A stretch of 38,822 nt of DNA. It comes from Gemmatimonadota bacterium (GTDB lineage Bacteria > Latescibacterota > UBA2968 > UBA8231). The stretch is from the NCBI GenBank assembly GCA_002712305.1, contig PATE01000024.1, positions 27,536-66,357 of the forward strand, read 5' to 3'. The stretch's first letter is position 1; each line of letters starts with the position of its first letter. The position numbers and the translations under genes are program-made. The notes beneath the pieces were generated by a model, which saw only the letters and a program-made list of their open reading frames with translations, searched no databases and was not told where the DNA came from. This document shows, one piece after another, positions 32,492 through 38,822 of this stretch.

Positions 32492-33513
32492 CGCAGCACC
32501 GCCACGTGACCCCAGGCATAGACGGCAAAGATGGCTGTCCACAGGACCTGTCGCCCCCACTGGGGATAGGTGCGGATACCCGTGCTTACGACGACGGCGA
32601 GAAAAACGGCAGCGATCAAGGCATAGAAGGGATAGGGGAGCCACAACAACCAGATGGCACCCGGCACGAGCCAACCCATGGTGAGCAGGATGCGTTTCGG
32701 GTCTCGCCGGTTGCCCTGTTGGGCGCGAAGACCCAACACGATCAGGAACAGGATCAGCGCCGCCGTGGCCAATGTTCCCGACAGCGTCATGCCCCCAGCC
32801 ACTCGCCCCAGTCCCTCGACGATCTGCATGGGTGCCGGGACTTTGCCAATTCTCTGCTGTAGGAATCGGGTGAGCGGGTCGGCGAACAGGCTGACAAACA
32901 GGGCGAGGGGAAGAATCTGGGCGATCCACCACAGCTTCTGGCGTGCGTGGGTGCGTTCTCGTCTGATCAACATACACGCAGACTGTATCAGGGGCAGGAC
33001 GTAAAGACCGCCGTGAAGCATCTGTGCGGCGAGGCTGGCCGCAACCCAGCCCACCAGCCACTGACAATTTCCAGCACGGAGAAACTCAAGAAAGCAGAGG
33101 CACGACACTACGATCGTGATCAGTGCGAGACTGGAGGGCGACACACGTACTACGTGACCGACGATGAAGGGGGAACAACAGATGAACCACATCGCGCCCG
33201 TGCTGGCATGAACGCCACCCAGACCGCGCAGGACACGTGGTGTGAGAACCAATCCAACCAGGCCGGTCAGCCAACCGAATGCATGCAGCCATCCCGGGCT
33301 CACCGACAGCGACGCCCACGCGTTCAGCAACAGCAGGTATCCGGGAGAATAACCAAAGTGCAGCCAGTCTGAGAAGGCCAGATCCGCCCGGGTCAGGGCG
33401 ATGGCTTCTACCAAGTCCAGGGGATGACCCAGACGCAGCAACCCGAGGACGAAATAGGCGAGAAGCGGCCATCGGTGGGCGCGCCAGGACGTGATGGAAT
33501 CCGTCTCGGCCAT
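32488..33513 (-). CDS. Multi-pass membrane protein, glycosyltransferase-like
   Basis: The 341-residue protein has about eight membrane segments (WPLLAYFVLGLLRLG, GYLLLLNAWASLSV, GWLTGLVGLVLTP, SSLALITIVVSCLCFLEFL, WIAQILPLALFVSLFADP, LATAALILFLIVLGL, ILLTMGWLVPGAIWLLWLPYPFYALIAAVFLAVVVS). The early DLVEAIALTRADLAFSDWLHFGYSP loop, with acidic residues before an aromatic segment, recalls GT-C type (GT39/PMT-like) glycosyltransferases, which use lipid-linked sugars at the membrane. That assignment is tentative because the diagnostic pair of acidic residues is not certain. The ATG at 33513 overlaps the amidohydrolase stop by one base, and its stop overlaps the next gene by four bases, so this trio is tightly coupled. 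The partner amidohydrolase and Gfo/Idh enzyme do not explain its substrate. Confidence 0.6.
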   Translation of the reverse strand: MAETDSITSWRAHRWPLLAYFVLGLLRLGHPLDLVEAIALTRADLAFSDWLHFGYSPGYLLLLNAWASLSVSPGWLHAFGWLTGLVGLVLTPRVLRGLGGVHASTGAMWFICCSPFIVGHVVRVSPSSLALITIVVSCLCFLEFLRAGNCQWLVGWVAASLAAQMLHGGLYVLPLIQSACMLIRRERTHARQKLWWIAQILPLALFVSLFADPLTRFLQQRIGKVPAPMQIVEGLGRVAGGMTLSGTLATAALILFLIVLGLRAQQGNRRDPKRILLTMGWLVPGAIWLLWLPYPFYALIAAVFLAVVVSTGIRTYPQWGRQVLWTAIFAVYAWGHVAVLR

Positions 33514-34769
33514 CAGTCACGCCACAGTCTGACGACACCGCGACCCTGTGTGCCAGGTAGATTGAAGTAATCCGGGCCGCCGTCGGTCCAATCGGGGCAG
33601 GACAGACCTGGTCGATCCCAGAGAATCTGACCCTCACGGACCGTCAGTTCACATTCCAGGCGTTCATCGGAGGCGATCCGACCCCAACCACAGTCCCGCA
33701 ACGTGTATTGTCCGGGCGTGCGACGCAGCACGGCCACGTCGGCGACGGCACCGGGTGACAAGGTCCCCAGTTCGGTGTGTCCAATCGCCTTGGCGGGGGT
33801 GACGGTAGAGCGATAGATGACCTCGTTGAAGTCCATACCCATGGCCATACACTTGGCCATCGTGTCGAGCATCGAGTGAACATGGCCATGGATGTTGCCC
33901 ATATGCAGATCGGTGCTGATCGAATCGGGCGGGAATCCCTGATCGATGGCGGGTACGCCATTGCGATACCAGAAACTGGCCGCGCCATGGCCCACGTCGA
34001 AGTGGATCCCTCGTTCGCGTGCGGCGAACATGTGATCGTACACCTTTCCCTGCTCATCCACGATAGGGAACTGCCGTGCGAAGACGTGGGTGTGGATGTC
34101 ACCGGGCCGCAAGTGTTTGAGGATCAGATCGTCGTAAGGGCGCTCCGGGGGCCGAGGCCAGAAGTCGACCATGACCGGCATGCCACAGATCTCGCCCGCT
34201 TCCACGGAGAGATCCACCGAGGCCCAGGGCGGATGAGCCTCATCGAAAGGCAGCTTCGTCCAGTAGTGGGCCGTCTTGATGCCGACCACCACATCGCTGT
34301 GATCGCTGGCGGCGGCAGCCGCCTTCTTCGGATCGAGATTGCTCACCGTCTGTTCCGGATCACCCATGCCTGGTGCTGAGATGTTCACATAGGCATACAT
34401 GCGAATCTTCGAGCGTTCGATCACCGTCTCGCGGAAGTGAGCGATCTCCTCGCTGCCGGCCGTGCCAGTGTCGACACAGGTCGTGACGCCCTCCTTGAGG
34501 AAGTGCGCATCGCCATCTACGCTGCCCCCAAAACCACCGACACTGGAGCTGCGGGTGATATAGGTGTGGACGTGGATATCGAGCAGACCCGGTACGACCC
34601 ACAGGCCGCTGCAGTCAACTGTGTGCGTCGCCGGGCCTGACACCTGGCTGCCGACGGCGGCGATCTTGTTGTCTCGAATAGCGACATTTGCCGCGCCATC
34701 TATGCCATTGGCGGGATCCACGACATGACCACCGGTGAGCAGCAGGTCGAAGGGGGTCTCAGAAGACAT
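33513..34769 (-). CDS. Amidohydrolase/deacetylase family metallohydrolase
   Basis: The 418-residue protein follows the dihydroorotase/EF_0837-type pattern: LLTGGHVVDPANGIDGAANVAIRDNKIAAVG (the small beta domain), WVVPGLLDIHVHTY with metal histidines H66 and H68, GVTTCVDTGTAGSEEI, and later VVGIKTAHYWTKLPF, whose lysine fits the carbamylated lysine site of the family. HTHVFARQFPI, FDVGHGAASFW and ISTDLHMGNIHGHVHSML supply further ligands. AIGHTELGTLSPGAVADVAVL is the usual C-terminal return to the beta domain. Members hydrolyse amide or ester bonds of small metabolites. The ATG at 34769 has GGAG about 8 bases upstream. It is the first gene of a coupled trio with the membrane protein and Gfo/Idh. 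The exact substrate is not known. Confidence 0.9.
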   Translation of the reverse strand: MSSETPFDLLLTGGHVVDPANGIDGAANVAIRDNKIAAVGSQVSGPATHTVDCSGLWVVPGLLDIHVHTYITRSSSVGGFGGSVDGDAHFLKEGVTTCVDTGTAGSEEIAHFRETVIERSKIRMYAYVNISAPGMGDPEQTVSNLDPKKAAAAASDHSDVVVGIKTAHYWTKLPFDEAHPPWASVDLSVEAGEICGMPVMVDFWPRPPERPYDDLILKHLRPGDIHTHVFARQFPIVDEQGKVYDHMFAARERGIHFDVGHGAASFWYRNGVPAIDQGFPPDSISTDLHMGNIHGHVHSMLDTMAKCMAMGMDFNEVIYRSTVTPAKAIGHTELGTLSPGAVADVAVLRRTPGQYTLRDCGWGRIASDERLECELTVREGQILWDRPGLSCPDWTDGGPDYFNLPGTQGRGVVRLWRD

Positions 34770-34860
34770 GGGAAAGCTCCGGGCAGGATGGGGTCAAAAG
34801 CATGACGGAGGCCCAAGGTAGGCCGGGGTCCTTCTCAGGGTCAACGAGGCCACGTCGTCG

Positions 34861-34890
34861 TTGACAGCCCTCTTGCGGACAGGGTACACT
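34861..34890 (+). promoter_or_regulatory. Sigma70-type promoter in front of the NfeD/FloA operon
   Basis: A consensus -35 TTGACA (34861-34866) and a -10 TACACT (34885-34890) are separated by 18 bases. Initiation would be expected near 34897-34900, only a few bases before the ATG at 34902 and about 15 before the ATG at 34914. It therefore makes either a leaderless mRNA or one with a very short leader. It lies in the 132-base gap between divergent operons. Confidence 0.65.
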
Positions 34891-34901
34891 CTAGACTCAC
34901 C

Positions 34902-36371
34902 ATGGTGAGTTCAATGAACCCAATCTCCCACGCCCGACCCTCCTTGTTGAATCCACGATTCGGCCACCGATTCATGTGTCTGGCCCTCTGTGTCCTGGTC
35001 GCCGGTGGCCTGAATCTCATGGGCTCCGGATGGGCCGTTGCCGACACCGGTTCTGTGCAGCTGACGGACGGTGTGATACCGACGGTGGCCAAACCGGTCG
35101 TACATCTGCTCAAACTGCGCACCGTCGACACCGAAGGCGGAATGATCGATCCGGGGCTGACGGCCTACGTGGAACGTGTGGTGGAGGAAGCCGATTCAGC
35201 TGGAATTGATGCGCTGGTGTTCGATATCGACACCTTCGGGGGAAGGGTCGATGCAGCGACCATCATTCGTGATGCGATTCTGGACGCGGATCTGCTGACC
35301 ATCGCCTTCATCAACAACCGCGCCATCTCCGCTGGTGCCCTGATCTCTCTTGCCTGCGACAAGATCGTGATGGTCAAGGGCGGGACCATCGGTGCGAGCA
35401 CACCCGTTTCGGGTGGCGGCGAAAAGGCGGGTGACAAATATGTGTCGGTCATGCGCGCCGAGATGCGGGCCACTGCCGAGCGCACCGATCGAGACACGGA
35501 AATCGCCGAGGCGATGGTGGACGAACGCATCTACATCCCCGGGTTTTCAGACGAGGTGGGCCAGCCGGCTACACTGACGACGGAACAGGCCCTTCAGTAT
35601 GGGATCGCGGACGAGACGGCCGGATCGCTGCAGCAGATGCTGGAGATCTACGATCTGGGAGACGCCAAGGTTGTAGAGATCGAGATCAACTGGGCAGAAC
35701 GTGTGGTGCGTCTGCTCACACACCCCATCGTCACCTCCATTCTTCTGTCGGTGGCGATCTTCGGCCTCATCGCCGAGGTGCGCACGCCGGGCTGGGGGTT
35801 AGGTGGCTCGTTGGCGCTGATGGCCCTGGCCCTGTTTTTCGGCAGTCATCTCATCGTGCATCTGGCCAACTGGGAAGAGCTGGTCTTGTTCGGGATCGGT
35901 CTGGTGCTGCTGTTTGTTGAAATCGCCCTGATTCCCGGATTCGGTTTCGCGGGCGTGGCAGGCATCGTCTGCATGTTGGCAAGCGTCCTGTTGACGAGGC
36001 TGCCCGAGTTCACGTTCTGGAGTGTCGATCAAATCGGCGCCGTAGTGGGGCAATTCGCCCTGTCCATGATCGGCGCGGTGGTCGTTTCGGTCTTCGTGCT
36101 GAAGTCGCTACCCAAGGTGGCCGCCTTCAATCGCCTGATTCTGAGCAGCGACACGAAGGCTTCGGATGGTTATGTCTCGGCACCGACCACGCAGGATCAG
36201 GAATTGGTCGGACTCACGGGCGTTACCGTATCCGAGTTGCGACCGGTGGGCATTGGCTCCTTCGATGGGCGTCGTCTTGACATCATTGCCGAGGGCGAGT
36301 TCATCGCTCAACAAACGACGGTCAAAATCATCAGCGCCCATGGCAGCCGTATCGTCGTACGCGCCGTATGA
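34902..36371 (+). CDS. Long NfeD-family protein (ClpP-class serine protease, membrane)
   Basis: The 489-residue protein is NfeD1b-type. A signal-anchor (FMCLALCVLVAGGLNLMGSGWAV) is followed by a ClpP-class protease domain with VDIDTFGG-like DIDTFGGRVDAATIIRDAI, the nucleophile S143 in RAISAGALISLACDKI, and the general-base lysine K179 in GDKYVSVMRAEMR. Then come membrane segments (VTSILLSVAIFGLIAEVRTPGWGLGGSLALMALALFFG, LVLFGIGLVLLFVEIALIPGFGFAGVAGIV) and a soluble OB-fold C-terminus (GLTGVTVSELRPVGIGSFDGRRLDIIAEGEFIAQQTTVKII). Relatives cleave membrane proteins and act with stomatin/flotillin. Starts at 34902 and 34914 are both possible; the promoter position and GGTGAG favour 34914 or a leaderless 34902. 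It leads the operon with short NfeD and FloA. Confidence 0.94.
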   Translation: MVSSMNPISHARPSLLNPRFGHRFMCLALCVLVAGGLNLMGSGWAVADTGSVQLTDGVIPTVAKPVVHLLKLRTVDTEGGMIDPGLTAYVERVVEEADSAGIDALVFDIDTFGGRVDAATIIRDAILDADLLTIAFINNRAISAGALISLACDKIVMVKGGTIGASTPVSGGGEKAGDKYVSVMRAEMRATAERTDRDTEIAEAMVDERIYIPGFSDEVGQPATLTTEQALQYGIADETAGSLQQMLEIYDLGDAKVVEIEINWAERVVRLLTHPIVTSILLSVAIFGLIAEVRTPGWGLGGSLALMALALFFGSHLIVHLANWEELVLFGIGLVLLFVEIALIPGFGFAGVAGIVCMLASVLLTRLPEFTFWSVDQIGAVVGQFALSMIGAVVVSVFVLKSLPKVAAFNRLILSSDTKASDGYVSAPTTQDQELVGLTGVTVSELRPVGIGSFDGRRLDIIAEGEFIAQQTTVKIISAHGSRIVVRAV

Positions 36372-36379
36372 AGGCTACA

Positions 36380-36412
36380 ATGAGAGTCCGAATGAGAGTG
36401 GCTACGCGATGA
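36380..36412 (+). other. Short coupled leader ORF before the short NfeD gene
   Basis: ATG at 36380 opens a 10-residue frame (MRVRMRVATR) that stops with TGA at 36410-36412. The stop overlaps the ATG of the short NfeD gene (36409) by three to four bases, so ribosomes finishing it could reinitiate there. It might be a coupling leader. It is short enough that chance is quite possible. Confidence 0.3.
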
Positions 36413-37035
36413 TCGAATGGGTTGCCGGCGATGGTCTTCCCTGGGTCTACGCCATCGGCCTGCTGATTCTCGGATTCCTGTTGATCTTGCTCGAGATCTT
36501 CGTCATCCCGGGGATGAACATCTTTGGTGTCCTCGGATTCGGTACCGTCTGCATCGGTGTCTTGTTCGCTTACCGACGCCTGGGTCCAGAGGCAGCCGTC
36601 ATCATTGGCACCTTGGGTATGGCTGGCACAGCCGCCATGGTGTGGATGCTGGTTCACAATCGCGCCTGGCGGCGGATGGTGAATGAAGGCAAGACCGATC
36701 GTGCGTCGGGCTTTACGTCGGCGCCAGACGGACTGGCACAACGGCAAGGCGAGATCGGCACGGCCACGACCGACTTGCGCCCGAGTGGCCGCGGGCGATT
36801 TGGCGAAGAAGTCCTCGACATCGTAACCCAAGGAAGTTTTCTCGACGCCGGTGAGCGCATCGAGATTATCGAAATTCACGGAAATCGCGTTGTTGTTGAA
36901 CGAAGTGACGACACAGATTCCCCCAATGTCACCGAATCTCAAGCGCCAGCTGAGGCCGCCGAAGCGTCGACAGACCCGTCGGCGGAAACATCGGTTGAAG
37001 ATCCGGTCGACGATTCTGGACGAGAAGGAGTGTAG
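36409..37035 (+). CDS. Short NfeD-family membrane protein (OB-fold)
   Basis: The 208-residue protein has three N-terminal membrane segments (LPWVYAIGLLILGFLLILLEIFVIPGMNIFGVLGFGTVCIGVLFAYR and AAVIIGTLGMAGTAAMVWMLV) followed by a soluble C-terminal OB-fold domain (GEIGTATTDLRPSGRGRFGEEVLDIVTQGSFLDAGERIEIIEIHGNRVVVE), the NfeD short type. It lacks the protease domain. A final acidic/threonine-rich tail is low complexity. The family stabilises or links flotillin-like scaffolds and is nearly always next to a flotillin or stomatin gene, as here (floA starts 6 bases downstream). Its ATG at 36409 overlaps the small upstream ORF. It repeats the OB-fold of the preceding gene, so the operon carries two NfeD paralogues that differ in the protease domain. 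Confidence 0.92.
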   Translation: MIEWVAGDGLPWVYAIGLLILGFLLILLEIFVIPGMNIFGVLGFGTVCIGVLFAYRRLGPEAAVIIGTLGMAGTAAMVWMLVHNRAWRRMVNEGKTDRASGFTSAPDGLAQRQGEIGTATTDLRPSGRGRFGEEVLDIVTQGSFLDAGERIEIIEIHGNRVVVERSDDTDSPNVTESQAPAEAAEASTDPSAETSVEDPVDDSGREGV

Positions 37036-37041
37036 AACACG

Positions 37042-38019
37042 ATGGAAGCTCTCTTTTATCTGGCGATTCTCTTTGCCATCATCATTTTCCTCAGCCTGTT
37101 CACGTACTTCGTGCCCATCGGGCTGTGGGTGACGGCCTATTTCTCCGGCGTGAAGGTCAGCATTTTCCGTGATCTGGTCGGAATGCGCCTGCGCAAGGTG
37201 CCACCGGGTGCGATCGTGCGGCCGAAGATCAGCGCCGAGAAGGCAGGCATCGAGGTGCCTCTGGCAAGGATGGAAGCCCATTTCCTGGCCGGTGGTCACG
37301 TGGAGCAGGTCATCCTGGCCCTGATCAGTGCCGACAAGGCCAACATCGAACTCACCTTCGAGCGCGCAGCCGCCATCGACCTGGCAGGACGCGACGTGCT
37401 GGAAGCGGTGAAGGTCTCGGTGAACCCGAAAGTCATTAATACACCCTTGATTGCGGCGGTCGCCAAAGACGGAATCCAGGTGAAGGCGACGGCGCGAGTC
37501 ACGGTGCGCGCCAACATCGACCGCCTCGTCGGTGGCGCCGGCGAAGAGACGATCATCGCCCGCGTCGGTGAAGGTGTCGTGACCACGATCGGTTCAGCAG
37601 AGACGCACAAGAAGGTGTTGGAGAATCCGGACTCGATCTCCAAGACTGTTCTTGGCAAGGGACTCGATTCCGGTACGGCCTTCGAGATTCTATCCGTCGA
37701 CATCGCCGATGTGGACGTGGGCGACAACATCGGAGCCAAGTTGCAGACCGAACAGGCGGATGCAGATCTCAAGATCGCTCAGGCCAAGGCCGAGGAACGT
37801 CGTGCCATGGCGCAGGCCAGGGAGCAGGAGATGACGGCACTCACCGAAGAGATGTCTGCGCGCGTGAAAGAGGCCGAAGCGGAGGTGCCCAAAGCCATCG
37901 CCGAAGCGTTCCGAGATGGCAATCTTGGCATCATGGATTATTATCGAATGCGTAACATTCAGTCCGATACGGACATGAGACAGTCGATTTCCGATTCGGA
38001 CGAAAGCACCGAGAGTTAG
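37042..38019 (+). CDS. floA: Flotillin-like protein FloA (UPF0365)
   Basis: The 325-residue protein has an N-terminal membrane hairpin ([35 protein letters not shown]), then the FloA core [94 protein letters not shown], the SPFH segment [59 protein letters not shown], and a C-terminal coiled coil ([36 protein letters not shown]) ending in [27 protein letters not shown]. It forms oligomeric scaffolds in membrane microdomains. Its length matches the family. It follows the short NfeD after 6 bases. All family landmarks are present and the gene appears functional. Confidence 0.95.
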   Translation: MEALFYLAILFAIIIFLSLFTYFVPIGLWVTAYFSGVKVSIFRDLVGMRLRKVPPGAIVRPKISAEKAGIEVPLARMEAHFLAGGHVEQVILALISADKANIELTFERAAAIDLAGRDVLEAVKVSVNPKVINTPLIAAVAKDGIQVKATARVTVRANIDRLVGGAGEETIIARVGEGVVTTIGSAETHKKVLENPDSISKTVLGKGLDSGTAFEILSVDIADVDVGDNIGAKLQTEQADADLKIAQAKAEERRAMAQAREQEMTALTEEMSARVKEAEAEVPKAIAEAFRDGNLGIMDYYRMRNIQSDTDMRQSISDSDESTES

Positions 38020-38022
38020 TCC

Positions 38023-38661
38023 GTGGAACAGCTTCTCTTTATCCTTTTTGTGCTGTTCAGCATCGGTTCGGCACTGTTGGAGCGCCGCAAGCGTGCCAAG
38101 GCGCTGGAACAGGCGCAGCAGCGAGAGGACGAACGGAAACGGCGACAGGAAGGACAGGAAGCGACCCGTCCTGCGTCGACTCCGATCGAAGAGGACGACG
38201 ACGACGATGAATGGGGTGGATGGCCCTTTCCCGGTGGCGGCGATCCTTTCGAACAGCCTCGACCGAGAACGGAACCGGCCAGACCCCAGCGGACCGCAGC
38301 ACCGGCTCCGGATACGGAGTTGGCCGAAGAGCCGGCGCCAGAGGTTGCCGCACCGGTCATGGATGTGCGCGCGTTGCTGGAACAGATTGAGCAACGGTCG
38401 CATGAGGCCGAACAGCGGGCTCGTGAAGAAGAAGAGCGGGCCATGCGTCGTGCCGAAGAGGCCCGCAGAGCAGCGACACCCCATAAACGGATCGGCGAGT
38501 TGATGCAGCAGAAGATCAGCGAGGCGATGCCGAGGGGTCCGTCGAAGCGAGCGGCCACGTCATGGCGGTTGACGCCGACCACGGCTCGCAAAGCCGTCGT
38601 GTACGCCGAAATTCTCGGACCGTGCAAAGCGGAACAGAAGGACGAGGACCGCTGGTCGTAA
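38023..38661 (+). CDS. Charged coiled-coil membrane-anchored protein associated with floA
   Basis: The GTG at 38023 follows the floA stop by three bases. The 212-residue product has an N-terminal membrane segment (EQLLFILFVLFSIGSALLERRKRAKAL), a charged coiled coil, an acidic spacer (IEEDDDDDEWGGWPFPGGGDPF), a proline/alanine-rich linker, a second coil (LLEQIEQRSHEAEQRAREEEERAMRRAEEARRA), and a short C-terminal segment (TTARKAVVYAEILGPCKA) like the A-x-x-x-x-E-I-L-G/D-x-P motif found at the end of proteins downstream of floA in other bacteria. I recognise that ending from memory, not from a search. Function is unknown; the position argues for a role with the FloA/NfeD scaffold. Confidence 0.7.
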   Translation: MEQLLFILFVLFSIGSALLERRKRAKALEQAQQREDERKRRQEGQEATRPASTPIEEDDDDDEWGGWPFPGGGDPFEQPRPRTEPARPQRTAAPAPDTELAEEPAPEVAAPVMDVRALLEQIEQRSHEAEQRAREEEERAMRRAEEARRAATPHKRIGELMQQKISEAMPRGPSKRAATSWRLTPTTARKAVVYAEILGPCKAEQKDEDRWS

Positions 38662-38693
38662 CCTCCACTGCCTACAGCGCGGGCAGTGGCGGT
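38661..38693. terminator. Hairpin after the floA operon, no U tract
   Basis: ACC-T-CCACTGCC at 38661-38672 pairs with GGCAGTGG-C-GGT at 38682-38693 (12 positions, one mismatch, 9-base loop). It lies directly between the last operon gene and the tRNA. Without a run of U it could be a factor-dependent stop or a processing signal upstream of tRNA-Leu. Confidence 0.45.
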
Positions 38694-38727
38694 CTGAAGT
38701 GAGGTTGAAGCTAGAAGTGGCTCAATG

Positions 38728-38814
38728 GCCGAAGTGGCGGAATTGGTAGACGCGCTGGATTCAAAATCCTGTGTTCGCAAGGGCGTGTGGGTTCGAGTCC
38801 CACCTTCGGCACCA
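38728..38814 (+). tRNA. tRNA-Leu(CAA)
   Basis: The 87-base gene folds as a class II tRNA. Acceptor GCCGAAG (38728-38734) pairs with CTTCGGC (38804-38810), followed by A and an encoded CCA. The D-loop has AATTGGTAGA, the anticodon loop TTCAAAA carries CAA at 38762-38764, a long variable arm (GTTC/GGGC with two G-U pairs) follows, and the T-loop has GTTCGAGTC. The anticodon stem CTGGA/TCCTG has a U-U mismatch at its second pair. It reads UUG codons. Confidence 0.95.
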
Positions 38815-38822
38815 TCATAAAA

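Noticed and set aside
31502-33067. Long N-terminal extension of the second Gfo/Idh gene
   Set aside because: The extension lies antisense-free but fully inside the upstream membrane-protein gene, is arginine/proline-rich, and the ATG at 32491 with a four-base overlap matches the family start.
1-38822. CRISPR arrays, insertion sequences, phage genes or rRNA
   Set aside because: I saw no regularly spaced direct repeats, no transposase or integrase motifs, no terminal inverted repeats and no rRNA sequence.

Overview
This is a bacterial chromosome segment, GC-rich by eye, with Shine-Dalgarno sites and frequent GTG and TTG starts. The gene mix is three family-S1-type sulfatases, a PhyH-family dioxygenase, an enolase-superfamily enzyme, two Gfo/Idh/MocA oxidoreductases, a DUF3500 protein, an amidohydrolase/deacetylase-type protein and (alpha/alpha)6 and beta-propeller carbohydrate enzymes. 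This resembles heterotrophic marine or sponge-associated lineages such as Latescibacterota or Poribacteria. That placement is inference; no taxonomic marker in the window proves it.

Layout. 1-1531: a glutaredoxin cut by the window edge, a frame-broken FMN reductase and a small unknown gene. 1689-7786 (minus) is an operon-like run: sulfatase, beta-propeller glycosidase, GNAT acetyltransferase, broken zinc-ribbon membrane protein, sulfatase, and a decayed sialate O-acetylesterase. 7882-10325 holds a broken lipoprotein gene, a third sulfatase (minus) and a methyltransferase. 10346-21000 (minus) is a long catabolic series: Gfo/Idh, D-cysteine desulfhydrase-like, EamA transporter, an FN3 remnant, ogt, an (alpha/alpha)6 enzyme, a broken TIM-barrel hydrolase, an enolase-superfamily enzyme, a deacetylase-like protein, a PhyH oxygenase and an epimerase. 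21084-24595 (plus) has a cupin, DUF3500, an FKBP lipoprotein and a sugar isomerase, closed by a strong bidirectional terminator. 24749-29252 (minus) has a small coiled-coil membrane protein and hrpA. 29421-30632 is a YbdG-like MscS channel. 30679-34769 (minus) has an amidohydrolase, a multi-pass membrane protein and a second Gfo/Idh as an overlapping trio, followed downstream by a broken FG-GAP gene. 34902-38661 (plus) is a membrane-microdomain operon (long NfeD, short NfeD, FloA, charged coiled-coil protein), followed by tRNA-Leu(CAA).

How the genes work together. The minus-strand blocks look like machinery for taking up and degrading decorated sugars or sugar acids: sulfate and acetyl removal, glycan cleavage, oxidation/epimerisation and dehydration. 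None of the three sulfatases has a visible signal peptide, so this chemistry may be cytoplasmic. The most striking global feature is gene decay. Seven genes carry frameshifts, one also has an in-frame stop, two have lost internal or terminal segments, and most sit in accessory functions. Long genes such as hrpA (1357 codons) are intact. Other points worth a second look are a PhyH oxygenase with an H-x-G instead of H-x-D iron motif, and a near-leaderless promoter in front of the NfeD/FloA operon.
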